Part shown: piece by piece, positions 55,000-64,000 of the stretch
Numbering within the stretch: position 1 is the first letter of the stretch
Layout of the letters: the number at the start of each line of letters is the position of its first letter
Assembly (NCBI RefSeq): GCF_014279795.1
Contig: NZ_CP047945.1
Location: 1,012,572 to 1,076,571, forward strand
Length of the DNA: 64,000 nt
Direction of reading: 5' to 3'
DNA from: Synechococcus sp. PROS-7-1
GTDB taxonomy: Bacteria > Cyanobacteriota > Cyanobacteriia > PCC-6307 > Cyanobiaceae
Program-made: the position numbers and the translations under genes
The notes under the pieces: generated by a model
Database searches by the model: none
The model's input: the letters and a program-made list of their open reading frames with translations, nothing else
Told to the model about the DNA's origin: nothing

Positions 55000-56367
55000 A
55001 TGAGCTCCCGCTTTGACCGCCGCCCGTCCCGTCCTCCCCGCGGCGCAGGCCCTGGGGGCGGACGTCCGTCCCGAGGAGGACCACGTGGCAGGTCGTCGCG
55101 ACTGGACGAGGGAGGTGCAGGACTGCGTCGCCGTGATCGCAGCGATGAGCGTGACGCATCCCCCTGGCGTGGTGAGCGAGACGACGGGGATGTGAGGCGA
55201 CGGGAACCTGCACGCAGTGATTCCCGCGATTTCAGGCGAACCGGAGAGCGTGCTGGCGTGCGCTCGCTGGACGGTGCCGGACGAGGGCGCCGCGATCAAC
55301 GCAGTAACGACCGTCGCTTCTCAGAACGCAACCGTGCACTGCCGCTGGGCAGCCGGCCGCAGCGATCGGACCGCCCTGGCCGTCCTGATCGCACTGGTCG
55401 CCCCGATCGTCGTTTTGAGGAGAAGCCCCGGGGCGAGGCCAGTTCTCACTCCGCCGATCCCGTAGCCGACGATCTTCTCTGGGGCCGTCACGCCACCCAG
55501 GCAGCCCTGGAAGCCGGTCGCCCCATTCACCGCATCTGGTGCACCAGCGAGATGCGCAGCGCACCGCGGTTCATGCAGCTGCTGAGAGATGCCAAGTCCT
55601 CCGGGGTGCTGGTGGAGGAGGTGACCTGGGCCCGCCTGGCTCAGATGACCGGCGGTGCTGTTCATCAAGGCATCGCCCTGCAGACCGCCGCTGCCGACAC
55701 CCTGGATCTTGCCGATCTGATCGAGGGGTGTGCCGCTCTCCAAGAAGCTCCTTTGCTGTTGGCACTGGATGGTCTGACTGATCCTCACAATCTCGGTGCC
55801 ATCGTTCGCTCTGCAGAGGCGCTTGGTGCCCATGGCGTGGTGCTTCCGCAGCGCCGTAGTGCTGGATTGACCGGGTCTGTGGCCAAGGTGGCGGCTGGAG
55901 CCCTCGAGCACCTTCCCGTTGCGCGGGTGGTGAACCTGAACCGATCGTTGGAAACCCTTAAAGATGCGGGCTACCGGGTGGTGGGTCTTGCTGAAGAGGG
56001 CGACCAGACGTTGGAGGAGGTTGACCTTGACGGTCCGCTGGTGGTGGTGACCGGTTCGGAGGACCAAGGCTTGTCGATGTTGACGCGCCGCCATTGCGAT
56101 CACCTGATCCGCATTCCCCTTCGAGGCATCACGCCGAGCCTGAATGCGTCGGTTGCGACCGCCCTTTGTCTGTATGAGGTGGCCCGTCGGAGCTGGATGA
56201 AAGGCCTTCGCGGTCAGAACCCTTCACCCCAGATCGTGCGCCCCAAATTGCTTGCAGCACCCAAGTCCGACAGCGGCGTGACGGCTCAGGAAACGGTTCT
56301 TGATCTTCAACTTGAGCGCTCGACTGATCTGGCAACACCGAGTTTCGATGGGAGTGTTGAACTTTGA
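55000..56367 (+). CDS. rlmB: TrmH/SpoU rRNA 2'-O-methyltransferase with RG-rich tail
   Basis: 455 residues. Residues 1 to about 155 are extremely rich in Arg, Gly, Asp, Ser and Pro, clearly disordered and RNA-binding in character. From about 160 comes a substrate-binding domain (L-L-W-G-R-H-A-T-Q-A-A-L-E-A). The SpoU knot domain follows with D-G-L-T-D-P-H-N-L-G-A-I-V-R-S, V-V-T-G-S-E-D-Q-G-L and L-N-A-S-V-A-T-A. It probably methylates a guanosine in 23S rRNA. The long N-terminal tail is absent from the short bacterial RlmB. Confidence 0.88.
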   Translation: MSSRFDRRPSRPPRGAGPGGGRPSRGGPRGRSSRLDEGGAGLRRRDRSDERDASPWRGERDDGDVRRREPARSDSRDFRRTGERAGVRSLDGAGRGRRDQRSNDRRFSERNRALPLGSRPQRSDRPGRPDRTGRPDRRFEEKPRGEASSHSADPVADDLLWGRHATQAALEAGRPIHRIWCTSEMRSAPRFMQLLRDAKSSGVLVEEVTWARLAQMTGGAVHQGIALQTAAADTLDLADLIEGCAALQEAPLLLALDGLTDPHNLGAIVRSAEALGAHGVVLPQRRSAGLTGSVAKVAAGALEHLPVARVVNLNRSLETLKDAGYRVVGLAEEGDQTLEEVDLDGPLVVVTGSEDQGLSMLTRRHCDHLIRIPLRGITPSLNASVATALCLYEVARRSWMKGLRGQNPSPQIVRPKLLAAPKSDSGVTAQETVLDLQLERSTDLATPSFDGSVEL

Positions 56368-56422
56368 AAGCCGACAGGAGTGCTGAATCAAGGCACAATG
56401 GCATCGACTTCATCGCTCCGCC

Positions 56423-56668
56423 ATGAGCCCGCTGAACAGGCCGATGCGCTCCCTTGCCAACGGTCTAGGACTCGCATGGTGGGCCAGGGTGCAGACAAAG
56501 AGTCCTGATGTGACCTATTGGTATGGCCCTTTTGTGCGTCGTTCCAGTCTTGAGGAAGCCCTCCCAGGATTTCTTGCAGACCTCGCGTCGGAGTCGCCTG
56601 CAGCCATCGAGAAATCATTGATCCGTTGCCGTCGCACGGAGCCATTCACGATTGAGTCCCAGTCCTGA
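56423..56668 (+). CDS. DUF1816 domain protein
   Basis: 81 residues. It shows the cyanobacterial DUF1816 pattern: W-W-A-R-V-Q-T, V-T-Y-W-Y-G-P-F, a C-terminal helix and I-R-C-R-R-T-E. The fold is related to small linker-type or CpcD-like domains by impression only. Soluble, function unknown. A possible Met at codon 8 is an alternative start. Confidence 0.8.
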   Translation: MSPLNRPMRSLANGLGLAWWARVQTKSPDVTYWYGPFVRRSSLEEALPGFLADLASESPAAIEKSLIRCRRTEPFTIESQS

Positions 56669-56726
56669 AAGGACCTTTTGTCTCTCGACTGGCTGATAGC
56701 GTCTCAACTGCACGAAAATCCTGACC

Positions 56727-58199
56727 ATGGCGATCGCCGAATGGCGTCAGCAACTGGCGAGCGGAGAGGTTTCAGCAAGGGAACTCACCGACCACCATCT
56801 GGCCAGGATTGAAGCGGTTGAACCTGGACTTCATGCGTTCCTTGAGGTCACCGCTGACCGGGCTCGGGCTGATGCCGATCGCGTTGACGAAGCCAGGGCC
56901 TCCGGTGAGGACTTACCTCCGCTCGCGGGGATTCCTCTCGCCATCAAGGACAACCTCTGTACGCGGGGTGTGCGCACCACCTGTTCCAGTCGGATGCTGG
57001 AGCATTTCGTCCCTCCCTATGAGTCCACGGTGACCGAGCGCCTCTGGGCGTCCGGAGCCGTTTTGCTCGGTAAGACGAATCTCGATGAGTTCGCCATGGG
57101 TGGATCCACGGAGACATCCGCCTTCGGTCCGACGGCGAACCCCTGGAATCCTGATCATGTTCCCGGTGGAAGTTCCGGAGGCAGCGCCGCGGCGGTGGCA
57201 TCCGGTGAGTGTTTGGCCTCCATCGGTTCTGACACCGGCGGTTCCATTCGTCAGCCGGCATCGTTCTGTGGTGTGGTCGGTCTGAAGCCCACCTATGGAC
57301 GCATCAGTCGTTACGGACTCGTTGCCTTTGCCAGTTCCCTCGATCAGGTCGGTCCCTTCAGCCACACCGTTGCCGACGCAGCGGAGCTGCTTCAGGTGAT
57401 GGCCGGCGCGGATCCCCGCGATTCCACCTGTCTCAATGCTCCCGTTCCTGACTACAGCGCGGCACTGGGGCGTCCTGTGAAAGGCCTGAAGGTTGGACTG
57501 GTGAAGGAATGCTTCGACCAGGATGGTTTGGATCCTCAGGTGAAAGCGTCCGTTCTCGCAGCGGCGCAGCAGCTTCAGGCTCTGGGGGCGGATCTGGTGG
57601 ACGTGAGCTGTCCGCGGTTTAACGACGGGATCGCGACCTATTACGTGATCGCCCCGTCGGAGGCTTCGGCCAACCTCGCCCGCTACGACGGTGTGAAGTA
57701 TGGATACCGGGCCGATGATGCGGCTTCATTGGCTGCCATGACCGCCCGCAGCCGTGCCGAAGGATTCGGCAGTGAGGTGCAAAGGCGCATCTTGATCGGC
57801 ACCTATGCCTTATCAGCGGGCTATGTGGATGCCTATTACAAGAAAGCCCAGCAGGTGCGCACGCTGATCCGGCGTGACTTTGATGCTGCGTTCCAGTCAG
57901 TGGACGTGTTGCTCACGCCCACCGCTCCAGGCACGGCCTTCAAGAACGGTGCCCATGCGGATGATCCTCTGGCGATGTATTTGTCTGATCTGCTGACGAT
58001 TCCAGCCAACCTCGCTGGACTCCCAGCGATCAGCCTCCCCTGCGGCTTCGATACCGGTGGCCTGCCGATCGGGGTGCAGCTGATCGGCAATGTGCTGGAG
58101 GAGCCCCTCCTTTTGCAGGTGGCTCATCAGTACGAACAGGCCGCTGATGTGATGAAAACCCGTCCGGAGGCGGCGTTCATCCCCGGGTCAATGCGCTAG
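56727..58199 (+). CDS. gatA: Asp/Glu-tRNA amidotransferase subunit A
   Basis: 490 residues of the amidase-signature family. The catalytic Ser-cisSer-Lys is built from the Lys in A-I-K-D-N-L, G-S-S-G-G-S and [11 protein letters not shown]. It hydrolyses glutamine so that GatB can amidate misacylated Glu-tRNA(Gln) (and Asp-tRNA(Asn)). Cyanobacteria lack glutaminyl-tRNA synthetase and need this route. gatB and gatC are elsewhere. Confidence 0.96.
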   Translation: MAIAEWRQQLASGEVSARELTDHHLARIEAVEPGLHAFLEVTADRARADADRVDEARASGEDLPPLAGIPLAIKDNLCTRGVRTTCSSRMLEHFVPPYESTVTERLWASGAVLLGKTNLDEFAMGGSTETSAFGPTANPWNPDHVPGGSSGGSAAAVASGECLASIGSDTGGSIRQPASFCGVVGLKPTYGRISRYGLVAFASSLDQVGPFSHTVADAAELLQVMAGADPRDSTCLNAPVPDYSAALGRPVKGLKVGLVKECFDQDGLDPQVKASVLAAAQQLQALGADLVDVSCPRFNDGIATYYVIAPSEASANLARYDGVKYGYRADDAASLAAMTARSRAEGFGSEVQRRILIGTYALSAGYVDAYYKKAQQVRTLIRRDFDAAFQSVDVLLTPTAPGTAFKNGAHADDPLAMYLSDLLTIPANLAGLPAISLPCGFDTGGLPIGVQLIGNVLEEPLLLQVAHQYEQAADVMKTRPEAAFIPGSMR

Positions 58200-58259
58200 A
58201 TGCGGTGTCGGTGAGTCGGGAAGACCGCTGCATCTTGCGCCGGCACTTAGGCTGTGGTG

Positions 58260-61200
58260 ATGGCTTTCGTTCCCCTTCACAACCACAGCGACTACAGCCT
58301 GCTGGATGGTGCGTCTCAGCTGCCCCAGATGGTGGAGCGTGCCAAAGCGTTGGGCATGCCGGCACTGGCTTTAACGGACCATGGCGTGATGTATGGGGCC
58401 GTGGAGCTCCTGAAGCTTTGCAAGGGGGCGGGGATTAAGCCGATCATCGGCAATGAGATGTATGTCATCAATGGCTCCATTGATGACCCACAACCCAAAA
58501 AGGAGCGCCGCTATCACCTGGTTGTGCTGGCCAAGAATGCCGTCGGTTATCGGAATCTCGTCAAGCTCACCAGCATCAGTCACCTGCGCGGCATGCGTGG
58601 TCGGGGGATTTTCGCGCGCGCCTGCATCGACAAGCACCTGCTCAAGCAACACAGCGAGGGCTTGATCGTGGCCACCGCTTGTCTTGGCGGTGAAATTCCA
58701 CAGGCCATCATGCGCGAGAGGCCCGATGTGGCAAGGGATGTGGCCCGGTGGTACCAGGAGGTCTTCGGTGAGGATTTTTATCTCGAGATCCAGGATCACG
58801 GCTCTCCCGAAGACCGCATCGTGAATGTGGAGATCGTCAAGATCGCCCAGGAGCTCGGAATTCAGGTGGTGGCCACGAACGATGCCCACTACCTAACCAG
58901 CAATGATGTGGAAGCCCATGACGCCCTTCTTTGCGTGCTCACGGGCAAGCTGATCAGCGACGAGAAACGCCTTCGTTACACCGGCACTGAATATCTCAAG
59001 AGTGAAGAGGAGATGGGCCGGTTGTTTGCCGATCACCTCGACCCTGCTGTGGTGCAGGAAGCGATTGCTAACACCGTGTCCGTGGCGGAGAAAGTCGAGG
59101 ATTACGACATCCTCGGTCGCTACCAGATGCCCCGCTTCCCGATTCCGGAGGGGCATACGCCGGTCACCTACTTGCGCGAGGTGACTGAGCAGGGTCTGCG
59201 TGACCGGCTTGGCTTGTCCAGCAACGACACGATCGAGGAGACCTATGCCGATCGTCTCGCCCATGAGCTGCAGATCATGGAGCAGATGGGATTTCCGACC
59301 TACTTCCTTGTGGTGTGGGATTACATCCGTTTTGCGAGAGAGCAGGGGATTCCTGTCGGTCCAGGCCGCGGCTCGGCTGCTGGCTCGCTGGTGGCCTACG
59401 CCCTTGGGATCACCAACATCGACCCGGTGAGCAATGGCTTGCTGTTTGAGCGCTTCTTGAACCCGGAACGCAAGTCGATGCCTGATATTGATACCGACTT
59501 CTGCATTGAACGCCGGGGCGAGGTGATCGATTACGTCACGCGCCGTTATGGCGAGGAAAAAGTGGCGCAGATCATCACGTTCAACCGGATGACGTCGAAG
59601 GCTGTGCTCAAGGATGTGGCCAGGGTGCTGGATATTCCCTACGGCGATGCCGACCGCCTGGCGAAGCTCATCCCCGTGGTTCGCGGAAAACCAGCCAAAC
59701 TCAAGGCCATGATCGGTGATGAGTCGCCGAACCCCGAATTCAAGGAGAAGTACGACAAGGACCCTGTCGTCCAACGCTGGGTTGATATGGCCATGCGCAT
59801 TGAGGGCACCAACAAAACGTTTGGTGTGCACGCAGCCGGTGTGGTGATTGCAGCGGATCCCCTCGATGAGCTGGTCCCGCTGCAGCGCAACAACGACGGT
59901 CAGGTGATCACCCAGTACTTCATGGAGGACGTGGAGTCGATGGGCCTCCTCAAAATGGATTTCCTGGGTCTCAAAAACCTCACAATGATCGACAAGACCC
60001 TTGAGCTTGTCGCCCAAAGCACTGGGGAGCGAATTGATCCCGATCAGCTCCCTCCCCAGGATCAGGGAACCTTTGATCTCCTGGCCCGGGGTGACCTTGA
60101 AGGCATCTTCCAGCTGGAGTCGACGGGGATGCGTCAGATCGTGCGCGATCTCAAACCGTCGTCTTTGGAGGATATTTCCTCAATCCTGGCGCTGTATCGC
60201 CCGGGACCTCTCGATGCCGGCCTGATTCCCAAGTTCATCAACCGGAAGCATGGACGGGAGGCGATTGACTTCGCTCACAGCACCCTGGAGCCGATTCTCA
60301 GCGAAACCTACGGAATCATGGTGTACCAGGAGCAGATCATGCGCATCGCCCAGGATCTTGCCGGTTACTCCCTGGGGGAAGCCGACCTGCTACGTCGGGC
60401 CATGGGCAAGAAAAAGGTGTCTGAGATGCAGAAACATCGGGGAATCTTCGTGAAGGGTGCCTCCGAGCGTGGTGTGGCCGAGAAGGTGGCCGATGAACTC
60501 TTCGACCAGATGGTGCTCTTCGCTGAATACTGCTTCAACAAGAGTCATTCCACGGCGTATGGGGCGGTGACCTACCAGACCGCCTATCTCAAGGCGCACT
60601 ATCCGGTGGCTTATATGGCTGCGCTGCTCACGGTGAATGCCGGTGCCAGTGACAAGGTGCAGCGTTACATCTCCAACTGCAACGCCATGGGCATTGAGGT
60701 GATGCCTCCAGATGTCAACGCATCGGGCACCGACTTCACCCCCCGCGATCAACGCATCCTTTTCGGCCTTTCTGCGGTGCGCAATCTTGGCGACGGAGCG
60801 ATCCGTGCCCTGATTCGCTCTAGAGATGCGGATGGACCTTTTGAATCCCTCGCCGATCTGTGCGATCGCGTGCCCTCAAGCGTGATCAATCGCCGCAGCC
60901 TTGAATCACTGATTCATTGCGGTGCCATGGATGCCCTTGAGCCAGAGGCCAACCGTGCCCAGTTAATCGCCGATCTCGATCTGCTCCTGGACTGGGCCAA
61001 TTCCCGTGCCCGGGATCGCGCTAGTGGTCAGGGCAATCTCTTCGATCTGATGGCGGGCGCTGCCGGCGGCGAGGCTGATGCACCCTCTGATCTCAGCCTG
61101 GCGCCCAAAGCTGCGCCGGTGAAGGACTATCACCCCAGTGAAAAGCTCAAGCTTGAGAAAGATCTGGTTGGGTTCTACCTCTCCGATCATCCGCTCAAGC

Positions 61201-61781
61201 AGCTCACTCCCCCGGCCCGGCTGCTGGCTCCGATCGGGCTCGCTGGCCTGGAAGAGCAAGCGGACAAGGCCAAGGTGAGCGCGATTGCCATGGTGAGCGA
61301 AATGCGTCAGGTGACGACGCGAAAGGGTGACCGCATGGCGGTGCTTCAGCTGGAAGATCTCACCGGCTCCTGTGAAGCGGTGGTCTTCCCTAAGAGTTAC
61401 GCGCGGCTTGCAGATCATCTGATTGCCGAAGCCCGCCTGCTGGTTTGGGCCGCTGTTGATCGCCGCGACGAGCGTGTTCAGCTGATTGTTGATGACTGCC
61501 GCGCCATCGATGATTTGCGCCTGTTAATGGTGGAGCTGGATGCCGATCAGGCCAGCGACGTGGCTGTTCAGCACAAGCTGAGGGAGTGCCTGCAGGCGTA
61601 TCGCCCCGATCAGGATGAACTCGGGGTGCGCGTGCCGGTGGTGGCCGCGGTGCGACGGGGCTCGGATGTTCGCTATGTGCGCTTGGGCCCTCAGTTCTGC
61701 GTTCGGGATGTGGCTGCTGCGCAGAAGCATCTCCTGGAGAGCTCCTTCCGGGTGAGTTGCAGTGACCCCTTGTTGATTTGA
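58260..61781 (+). CDS. dnaE: DNA polymerase III alpha subunit, unsplit
   Basis: 1,173 residues from ATG 58260 (GTG 58254 is in frame). An N-terminal PHP domain (L-H-N-H-S-D-Y-S), the palm with [10 protein letters not shown] and P-D-I-D-T-D-F, then the helix-hairpin-helix and a C-terminal OB fold ([12 protein letters not shown]). Replicative polymerase. The gene is one continuous frame without the split intein that divides dnaE in many other cyanobacteria. It ends 37 bp from the converging pam68 gene. Confidence 0.96.
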   Translation: MAFVPLHNHSDYSLLDGASQLPQMVERAKALGMPALALTDHGVMYGAVELLKLCKGAGIKPIIGNEMYVINGSIDDPQPKKERRYHLVVLAKNAVGYRNLVKLTSISHLRGMRGRGIFARACIDKHLLKQHSEGLIVATACLGGEIPQAIMRERPDVARDVARWYQEVFGEDFYLEIQDHGSPEDRIVNVEIVKIAQELGIQVVATNDAHYLTSNDVEAHDALLCVLTGKLISDEKRLRYTGTEYLKSEEEMGRLFADHLDPAVVQEAIANTVSVAEKVEDYDILGRYQMPRFPIPEGHTPVTYLREVTEQGLRDRLGLSSNDTIEETYADRLAHELQIMEQMGFPTYFLVVWDYIRFAREQGIPVGPGRGSAAGSLVAYALGITNIDPVSNGLLFERFLNPERKSMPDIDTDFCIERRGEVIDYVTRRYGEEKVAQIITFNRMTSKAVLKDVARVLDIPYGDADRLAKLIPVVRGKPAKLKAMIGDESPNPEFKEKYDKDPVVQRWVDMAMRIEGTNKTFGVHAAGVVIAADPLDELVPLQRNNDGQVITQYFMEDVESMGLLKMDFLGLKNLTMIDKTLELVAQSTGERIDPDQLPPQDQGTFDLLARGDLEGIFQLESTGMRQIVRDLKPSSLEDISSILALYRPGPLDAGLIPKFINRKHGREAIDFAHSTLEPILSETYGIMVYQEQIMRIAQDLAGYSLGEADLLRRAMGKKKVSEMQKHRGIFVKGASERGVAEKVADELFDQMVLFAEYCFNKSHSTAYGAVTYQTAYLKAHYPVAYMAALLTVNAGASDKVQRYISNCNAMGIEVMPPDVNASGTDFTPRDQRILFGLSAVRNLGDGAIRALIRSRDADGPFESLADLCDRVPSSVINRRSLESLIHCGAMDALEPEANRAQLIADLDLLLDWANSRARDRASGQGNLFDLMAGAAGGEADAPSDLSLAPKAAPVKDYHPSEKLKLEKDLVGFYLSDHPLKQLTPPARLLAPIGLAGLEEQADKAKVSAIAMVSEMRQVTTRKGDRMAVLQLEDLTGSCEAVVFPKSYARLADHLIAEARLLVWAAVDRRDERVQLIVDDCRAIDDLRLLMVELDADQASDVAVQHKLRECLQAYRPDQDELGVRVPVVAAVRRGSDVRYVRLGPQFCVRDVAAAQKHLLESSFRVSCSDPLLI

Positions 61782-61818
61782 GATTGGGTCTGAAAACGAG
61801 GGATTGAAGCGAGTGATT

Positions 61819-62196
61819 TCAACTCTGCTTCTGAGCTCGGATCGAACTGCGCAGTCTCTGCAAGTTGGGTTTGATGTGCTCGATCCCAAGCAACGTCCCT
61901 GGTTGGGGCTCCCAGCTCGCTGACAACACCCCGAAACTCAGTCCGACCAGGCCAAGAAGAAAAAACAATCCGGACGTCACCAGCGTGATGCCAGGGGGGA
62001 TGTCAAGAATCCCGCGACTCACCAGCACGTAGCTTCCGACAAACACGCCCATTCCCATCAAGGAAGGCAAACCGGTCGCGATGGCCACTCTGCGAGCCAT
62101 GCGATTGGCCACATCTTTGGGGATCGGTTGATTGACCGAAGGGGTGGGCTCCGATCGGCGCGGTTCAAACGGCAGGGGATCGCGTCGTTCGGCCAT
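61819..62196 (-). CDS. PAM68-family photosystem assembly protein
   Basis: 125 residues. A soluble N-terminus with P-F-E-P-R and P-K-D-V-A-N-R-M leads to two membrane helices (about 40-60 and 70-92) and the W-E-P-Q-P-G-T-L-L-G block, as in PAM68 proteins. These help assemble photosystem II in plants and cyanobacteria. It lies 28 bp after rpsO, probably in one transcript with it. Confidence 0.85.
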   Translation of the reverse strand: MAERRDPLPFEPRRSEPTPSVNQPIPKDVANRMARRVAIATGLPSLMGMGVFVGSYVLVSRGILDIPPGITLVTSGLFFLLGLVGLSFGVLSASWEPQPGTLLGIEHIKPNLQRLRSSIRAQKQS

Positions 62197-62223
62197 GACT
62201 CAGTGAGAAACTGGAACCGCGGA

Positions 62224-62493
62224 TCAGCCGCGGATTCCCAGTTTGGCGATCAGCTCGCTGTAACGCTTCTCGCTCTTGCCTCGCACGTATCCGAGCAGGC
62301 GCTTGCGCCGGCCGATCATCTTCAGAAGACCCTGACGGGACGAGAAGTCGTGGATGTTCTGCTGCAGATGGCTGCTCAGCTTCGAGATGCGCTCTGTGAG
62401 CATGGCCACCTGAACCTCAGCCGATCCAGTGTCGGTGGCGTGGGTCTGATGAGCGTTGATCAGTTCTTGCTTTTCGGTGGTATCGAGCGACAT
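62224..62493 (-). CDS. rpsO: 30S ribosomal protein S15
   Basis: 89 residues from ATG 62493. All S15 landmarks are present: H[12 protein letters not shown], L-T-x-R-I, H-L[13 protein letters not shown] and R-R-K-R-L-L-x-Y. Primary binder of the 16S central domain. Standard length. Confidence 0.97.
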   Translation of the reverse strand: MSLDTTEKQELINAHQTHATDTGSAEVQVAMLTERISKLSSHLQQNIHDFSSRQGLLKMIGRRKRLLGYVRGKSEKRYSELIAKLGIRG

Positions 62494-62547
62494 GCGCGGC
62501 GTCTGGCCCTGACAGTGCAAACAAACAATTTACTCTGCCGCGGGGCC

Positions 62548-63195
62548 CTACGCCGATTGACTTAACCACTTCAGGCTTGCCCGCAACCAGGCGTCCCCGT
62601 CATCGTCTGCAGGAACGTCAGATCCTGAGGCCACGGCCCGCATGGCCCTGCGGATTTCAAGATCCTCATACCCCAGCGTTTCGAGGGTGATCTGAAGCTC
62701 TCTCAGGCATGGTGCGCCGAGAGGAACCTCCTTCACGTCGCTGCGGTCCACCAGGGACAGGCCCGGTTCCTGCAACGGCGCCCAGGCACCGAGGCGATCA
62801 CGCAGTTCCACAGCGATCCGCTCAGCGGTGCGTTTGCCCACACCCTGCGCCTGGGTGAGGCGTTTCAGGTCGCCATCAACGATCGCTGCCACGAGCTCTT
62901 CAACCCGGCAACAATCAAGTAAGGCCAGGGCCATCTGTGGACCAACCCCGTTGACGCCAATAAGGGTTCGGAACAAATCGCGTTCCTGTTGCTCGCAGAA
63001 TCCGAACAGGGTGGATCCATCGTCCCGCTGCACCTGGTGCACCCAGAGTGTGCAGCCGCTGCCGTCCATCTGCTGGTTCTGATCTCGGGAGGTGAGCTGC
63101 ACCTCGTAGCCGACTCCGCCGCAGGCGATCACCACCCCTCGTCGACCACCCTGCTCCCAGCTTTGGATTCGTTCTCCCTGCAGCCAGCCGATCAT
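62548..63195 (-). CDS. ruvA: Holliday junction DNA helicase subunit RuvA
   Basis: 215 residues from ATG 63195 (M-I-G-W-L-Q-G). An OB-fold N-terminal domain, two HhH motifs in L-I-G-V-N-G-V-G-P-Q-M-A and A-Q-G-V-G-K-R-T-A-E-R-I, and a C-terminal domain that contacts RuvB. It binds four-way junctions during recombination. rpsO follows after 54 bp. Confidence 0.95.
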   Translation of the reverse strand: MIGWLQGERIQSWEQGGRRGVVIACGGVGYEVQLTSRDQNQQMDGSGCTLWVHQVQRDDGSTLFGFCEQQERDLFRTLIGVNGVGPQMALALLDCCRVEELVAAIVDGDLKRLTQAQGVGKRTAERIAVELRDRLGAWAPLQEPGLSLVDRSDVKEVPLGAPCLRELQITLETLGYEDLEIRRAMRAVASGSDVPADDDGDAWLRASLKWLSQSA

Positions 63196-63246
63196 GGGAG
63201 AGTTCCTGTTGAAGCCATGCTGCCTGATCTGTCGAGCTTGTCCTCC

Positions 63247-63684
63247 ATGCACGTGTCGTTTCGTCGCTTGTTCCGGACTGTTGCGACAGTGCTGGTTTGT
63301 TTGATGATCAGTGCCGGCTTGTCTGCATGCGTTGGTTCGGATCAGCCTCCGCGCTCTGTTCTGCTCAGTGCGCTGGGCCAGCAGATCCAGCTCACGCAGA
63401 CCTCCATCGCCCGTTCCCTCGATCTGGAGGCGGCCGGTGTTCCTGAGGTGAGCAGAGTGCGGCTTGAAGATCAGGACGTGATCCGCATCGGTGAGCAGAA
63501 AGGCATGCATCTCACGGGTCGATTCGACTGGCGTCTGCCGGGAGATGCCGTCAAGGTGGATAGCGCGTTTGAGCTGTACCTCGAACGGGGTGAACGGGGA
63601 GAAAGCTGGCGTCTGGCGATCCCCAGCGGGTCTGACGATGGTGCATCCCAGGCCTGGGTCACCTACCCCCTCGCCATCGACTGA
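63247..63684 (+). CDS. putative lipoprotein
   Basis: 145 residues from ATG 63247. The signal peptide has a clear lipobox (L-S-A-C at about 25-28). The mature domain is beta-rich with S-R-V-R-L-E-D-Q-D-V and W-R-L-A-I-P-S. Divergent from ruvA, with starts 51 bp apart. It overlaps the converging transporter gene by 22 bp. No family recognised. Confidence 0.75.
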   Translation: MHVSFRRLFRTVATVLVCLMISAGLSACVGSDQPPRSVLLSALGQQIQLTQTSIARSLDLEAAGVPEVSRVRLEDQDVIRIGEQKGMHLTGRFDWRLPGDAVKVDSAFELYLERGERGESWRLAIPSGSDDGASQAWVTYPLAID

Positions 63685-64000
63685 CGGGCACTCAGGCTGA
63701 TCAGCGTGGCTCCGAGCACACAAAGCGCTCCGACAATCACTGTTCCTGTGATCGGCTCTGCGAAAAAGAGCACACCCCAGACGGTGGCAAACACAACTTG
63801 GACGTAATTGATTGATGTGGCGCGTGCTGCTGGCAGTGCAGCCAGCCCCTGGGTGAGCCAGATCTGACCCATCTGGGTCAAAAGACCGACCCCGACCAGC
63901 CAGACCCAGTCCATGCCGCTCGGGAGCACCAGCTGGTTCACAAGGAGCGGCAGCGTGGCTGGCACAGAAACCAGGGGGAAATAGAACACAATCACCAATG
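63663..64000 (-). CDS. EamA/DMT-family transporter, C-terminal part
   Basis: The gene continues beyond the window end; about 112 C-terminal residues are seen. They form four hydrophobic helices of the second EamA repeat, with S-I-N-Y-V-Q-V-V-F-A-T-V-W-G and the terminal G-A-L-C-V-L-G-A-T-L. Substrate unknown. This is unrelated in position to the two other DMT genes in the window. Confidence 0.8.
   Translation of the reverse strand, partial: LVIVFYFPLVSVPATLPLLVNQLVLPSGMDWVWLVGVGLLTQMGQIWLTQGLAALPAARATSINYVQVVFATVWGVLFFAEPITGTVIVGALCVLGATLISLSARQSMARG

Noticed and set aside
58893-60017. 374-codon open frame antisense to dnaE
   Set aside because: Its translation is a His/Gly/Leu-rich shadow with no motif, and the opposite strand is unambiguous dnaE.
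60862-60869. HIP1 octamer GCGATCGC
   Set aside because: A single copy by eye within dnaE; not enriched here, as expected for marine picocyanobacteria.

Overview
The window reads as chromosome of a marine picocyanobacterium of the Synechococcus/Cyanobium type. Evidence: the cyanobacterial families DUF4336, DUF760, DUF1816, DUF3288, DUF1350 and PAM68; phylloquinone genes (menD, menB) with a UbiD-family decarboxylase and a solanesyl-type prenyl diphosphate synthase; a PtrA-like Crp regulator beside pstS; and dense, high-GC gene packing with many 4-bp start/stop overlaps.

Layout. (1) 1-9.2 kb is a metal-response and efflux region. On the minus strand lie an OmpR-type response regulator and sensor kinase, a DUF411 metal-binding protein, a glutaredoxin-MauE fusion and the Tat signal of a protein that leaves the window. 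Divergent from them is an RND system: a shortened adaptor, a CusA/CzcA pump with a one-base frameshift, and a full adaptor. The region decays at its right end into a truncated DMT transporter spliced onto the tail of a MerR regulator. (2) 9.37-15.37 kb is a compact integrated element of about 6 kb with a tyrosine integrase, a small helix-turn-helix (Xis-like) protein, a terminase-small-subunit-like protein, a large primase-helicase and one unknown protein. It appears to be inserted inside the 5' end of the DUF4336 gene. It carries a replacement 5' end for that gene, leaving a 25-codon remnant of the original start at 9338. Arm-like 12-bp repeats with 20-bp spacing lie in inverted orientation near both ends. 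The content resembles phage satellites (PICI-like elements, tycheposons).

(3) 15.3-39.7 kb is core: signal peptidase, menD-menB, an L,D-transpeptidase, glgA, murF, glmU, MnmD-type methyltransferase, aroA, ubiD-like, comB, nitrilase, amidase, murI, prenyl synthase, acs, peroxiredoxin, exonuclease. (4) 40.1-47.9 kb is a phosphate-linked and accessory region: Pho box, pstS, ptrA-like regulator, then a four-gene membrane redox module (ferric-reductase-like/Rieske fusion plus a Cys-rich protein). It continues with an exporter, an ATP-grasp/N-acetyltransferase fusion and a cysteine-dioxygenase-like cupin, ending at tRNA-Pro. (5) 48-64 kb is core again: msrA, an ABC exporter, trpD, carA, a STAS protein, Mini-RNase III, an RlmB-like methyltransferase, gatA, an unsplit dnaE, pam68, rpsO, ruvA, a lipoprotein, and a DMT transporter cut by the window end.

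The strongest candidates for something new are the DUF4336-targeting satellite-like element with its inferred attachment structure, the exporter/ATP-grasp-acetyltransferase/cupin set, and the Rieske-reductase module. Starts were chosen by eye from homology, overlaps and ribosome-binding context; no database search was possible.
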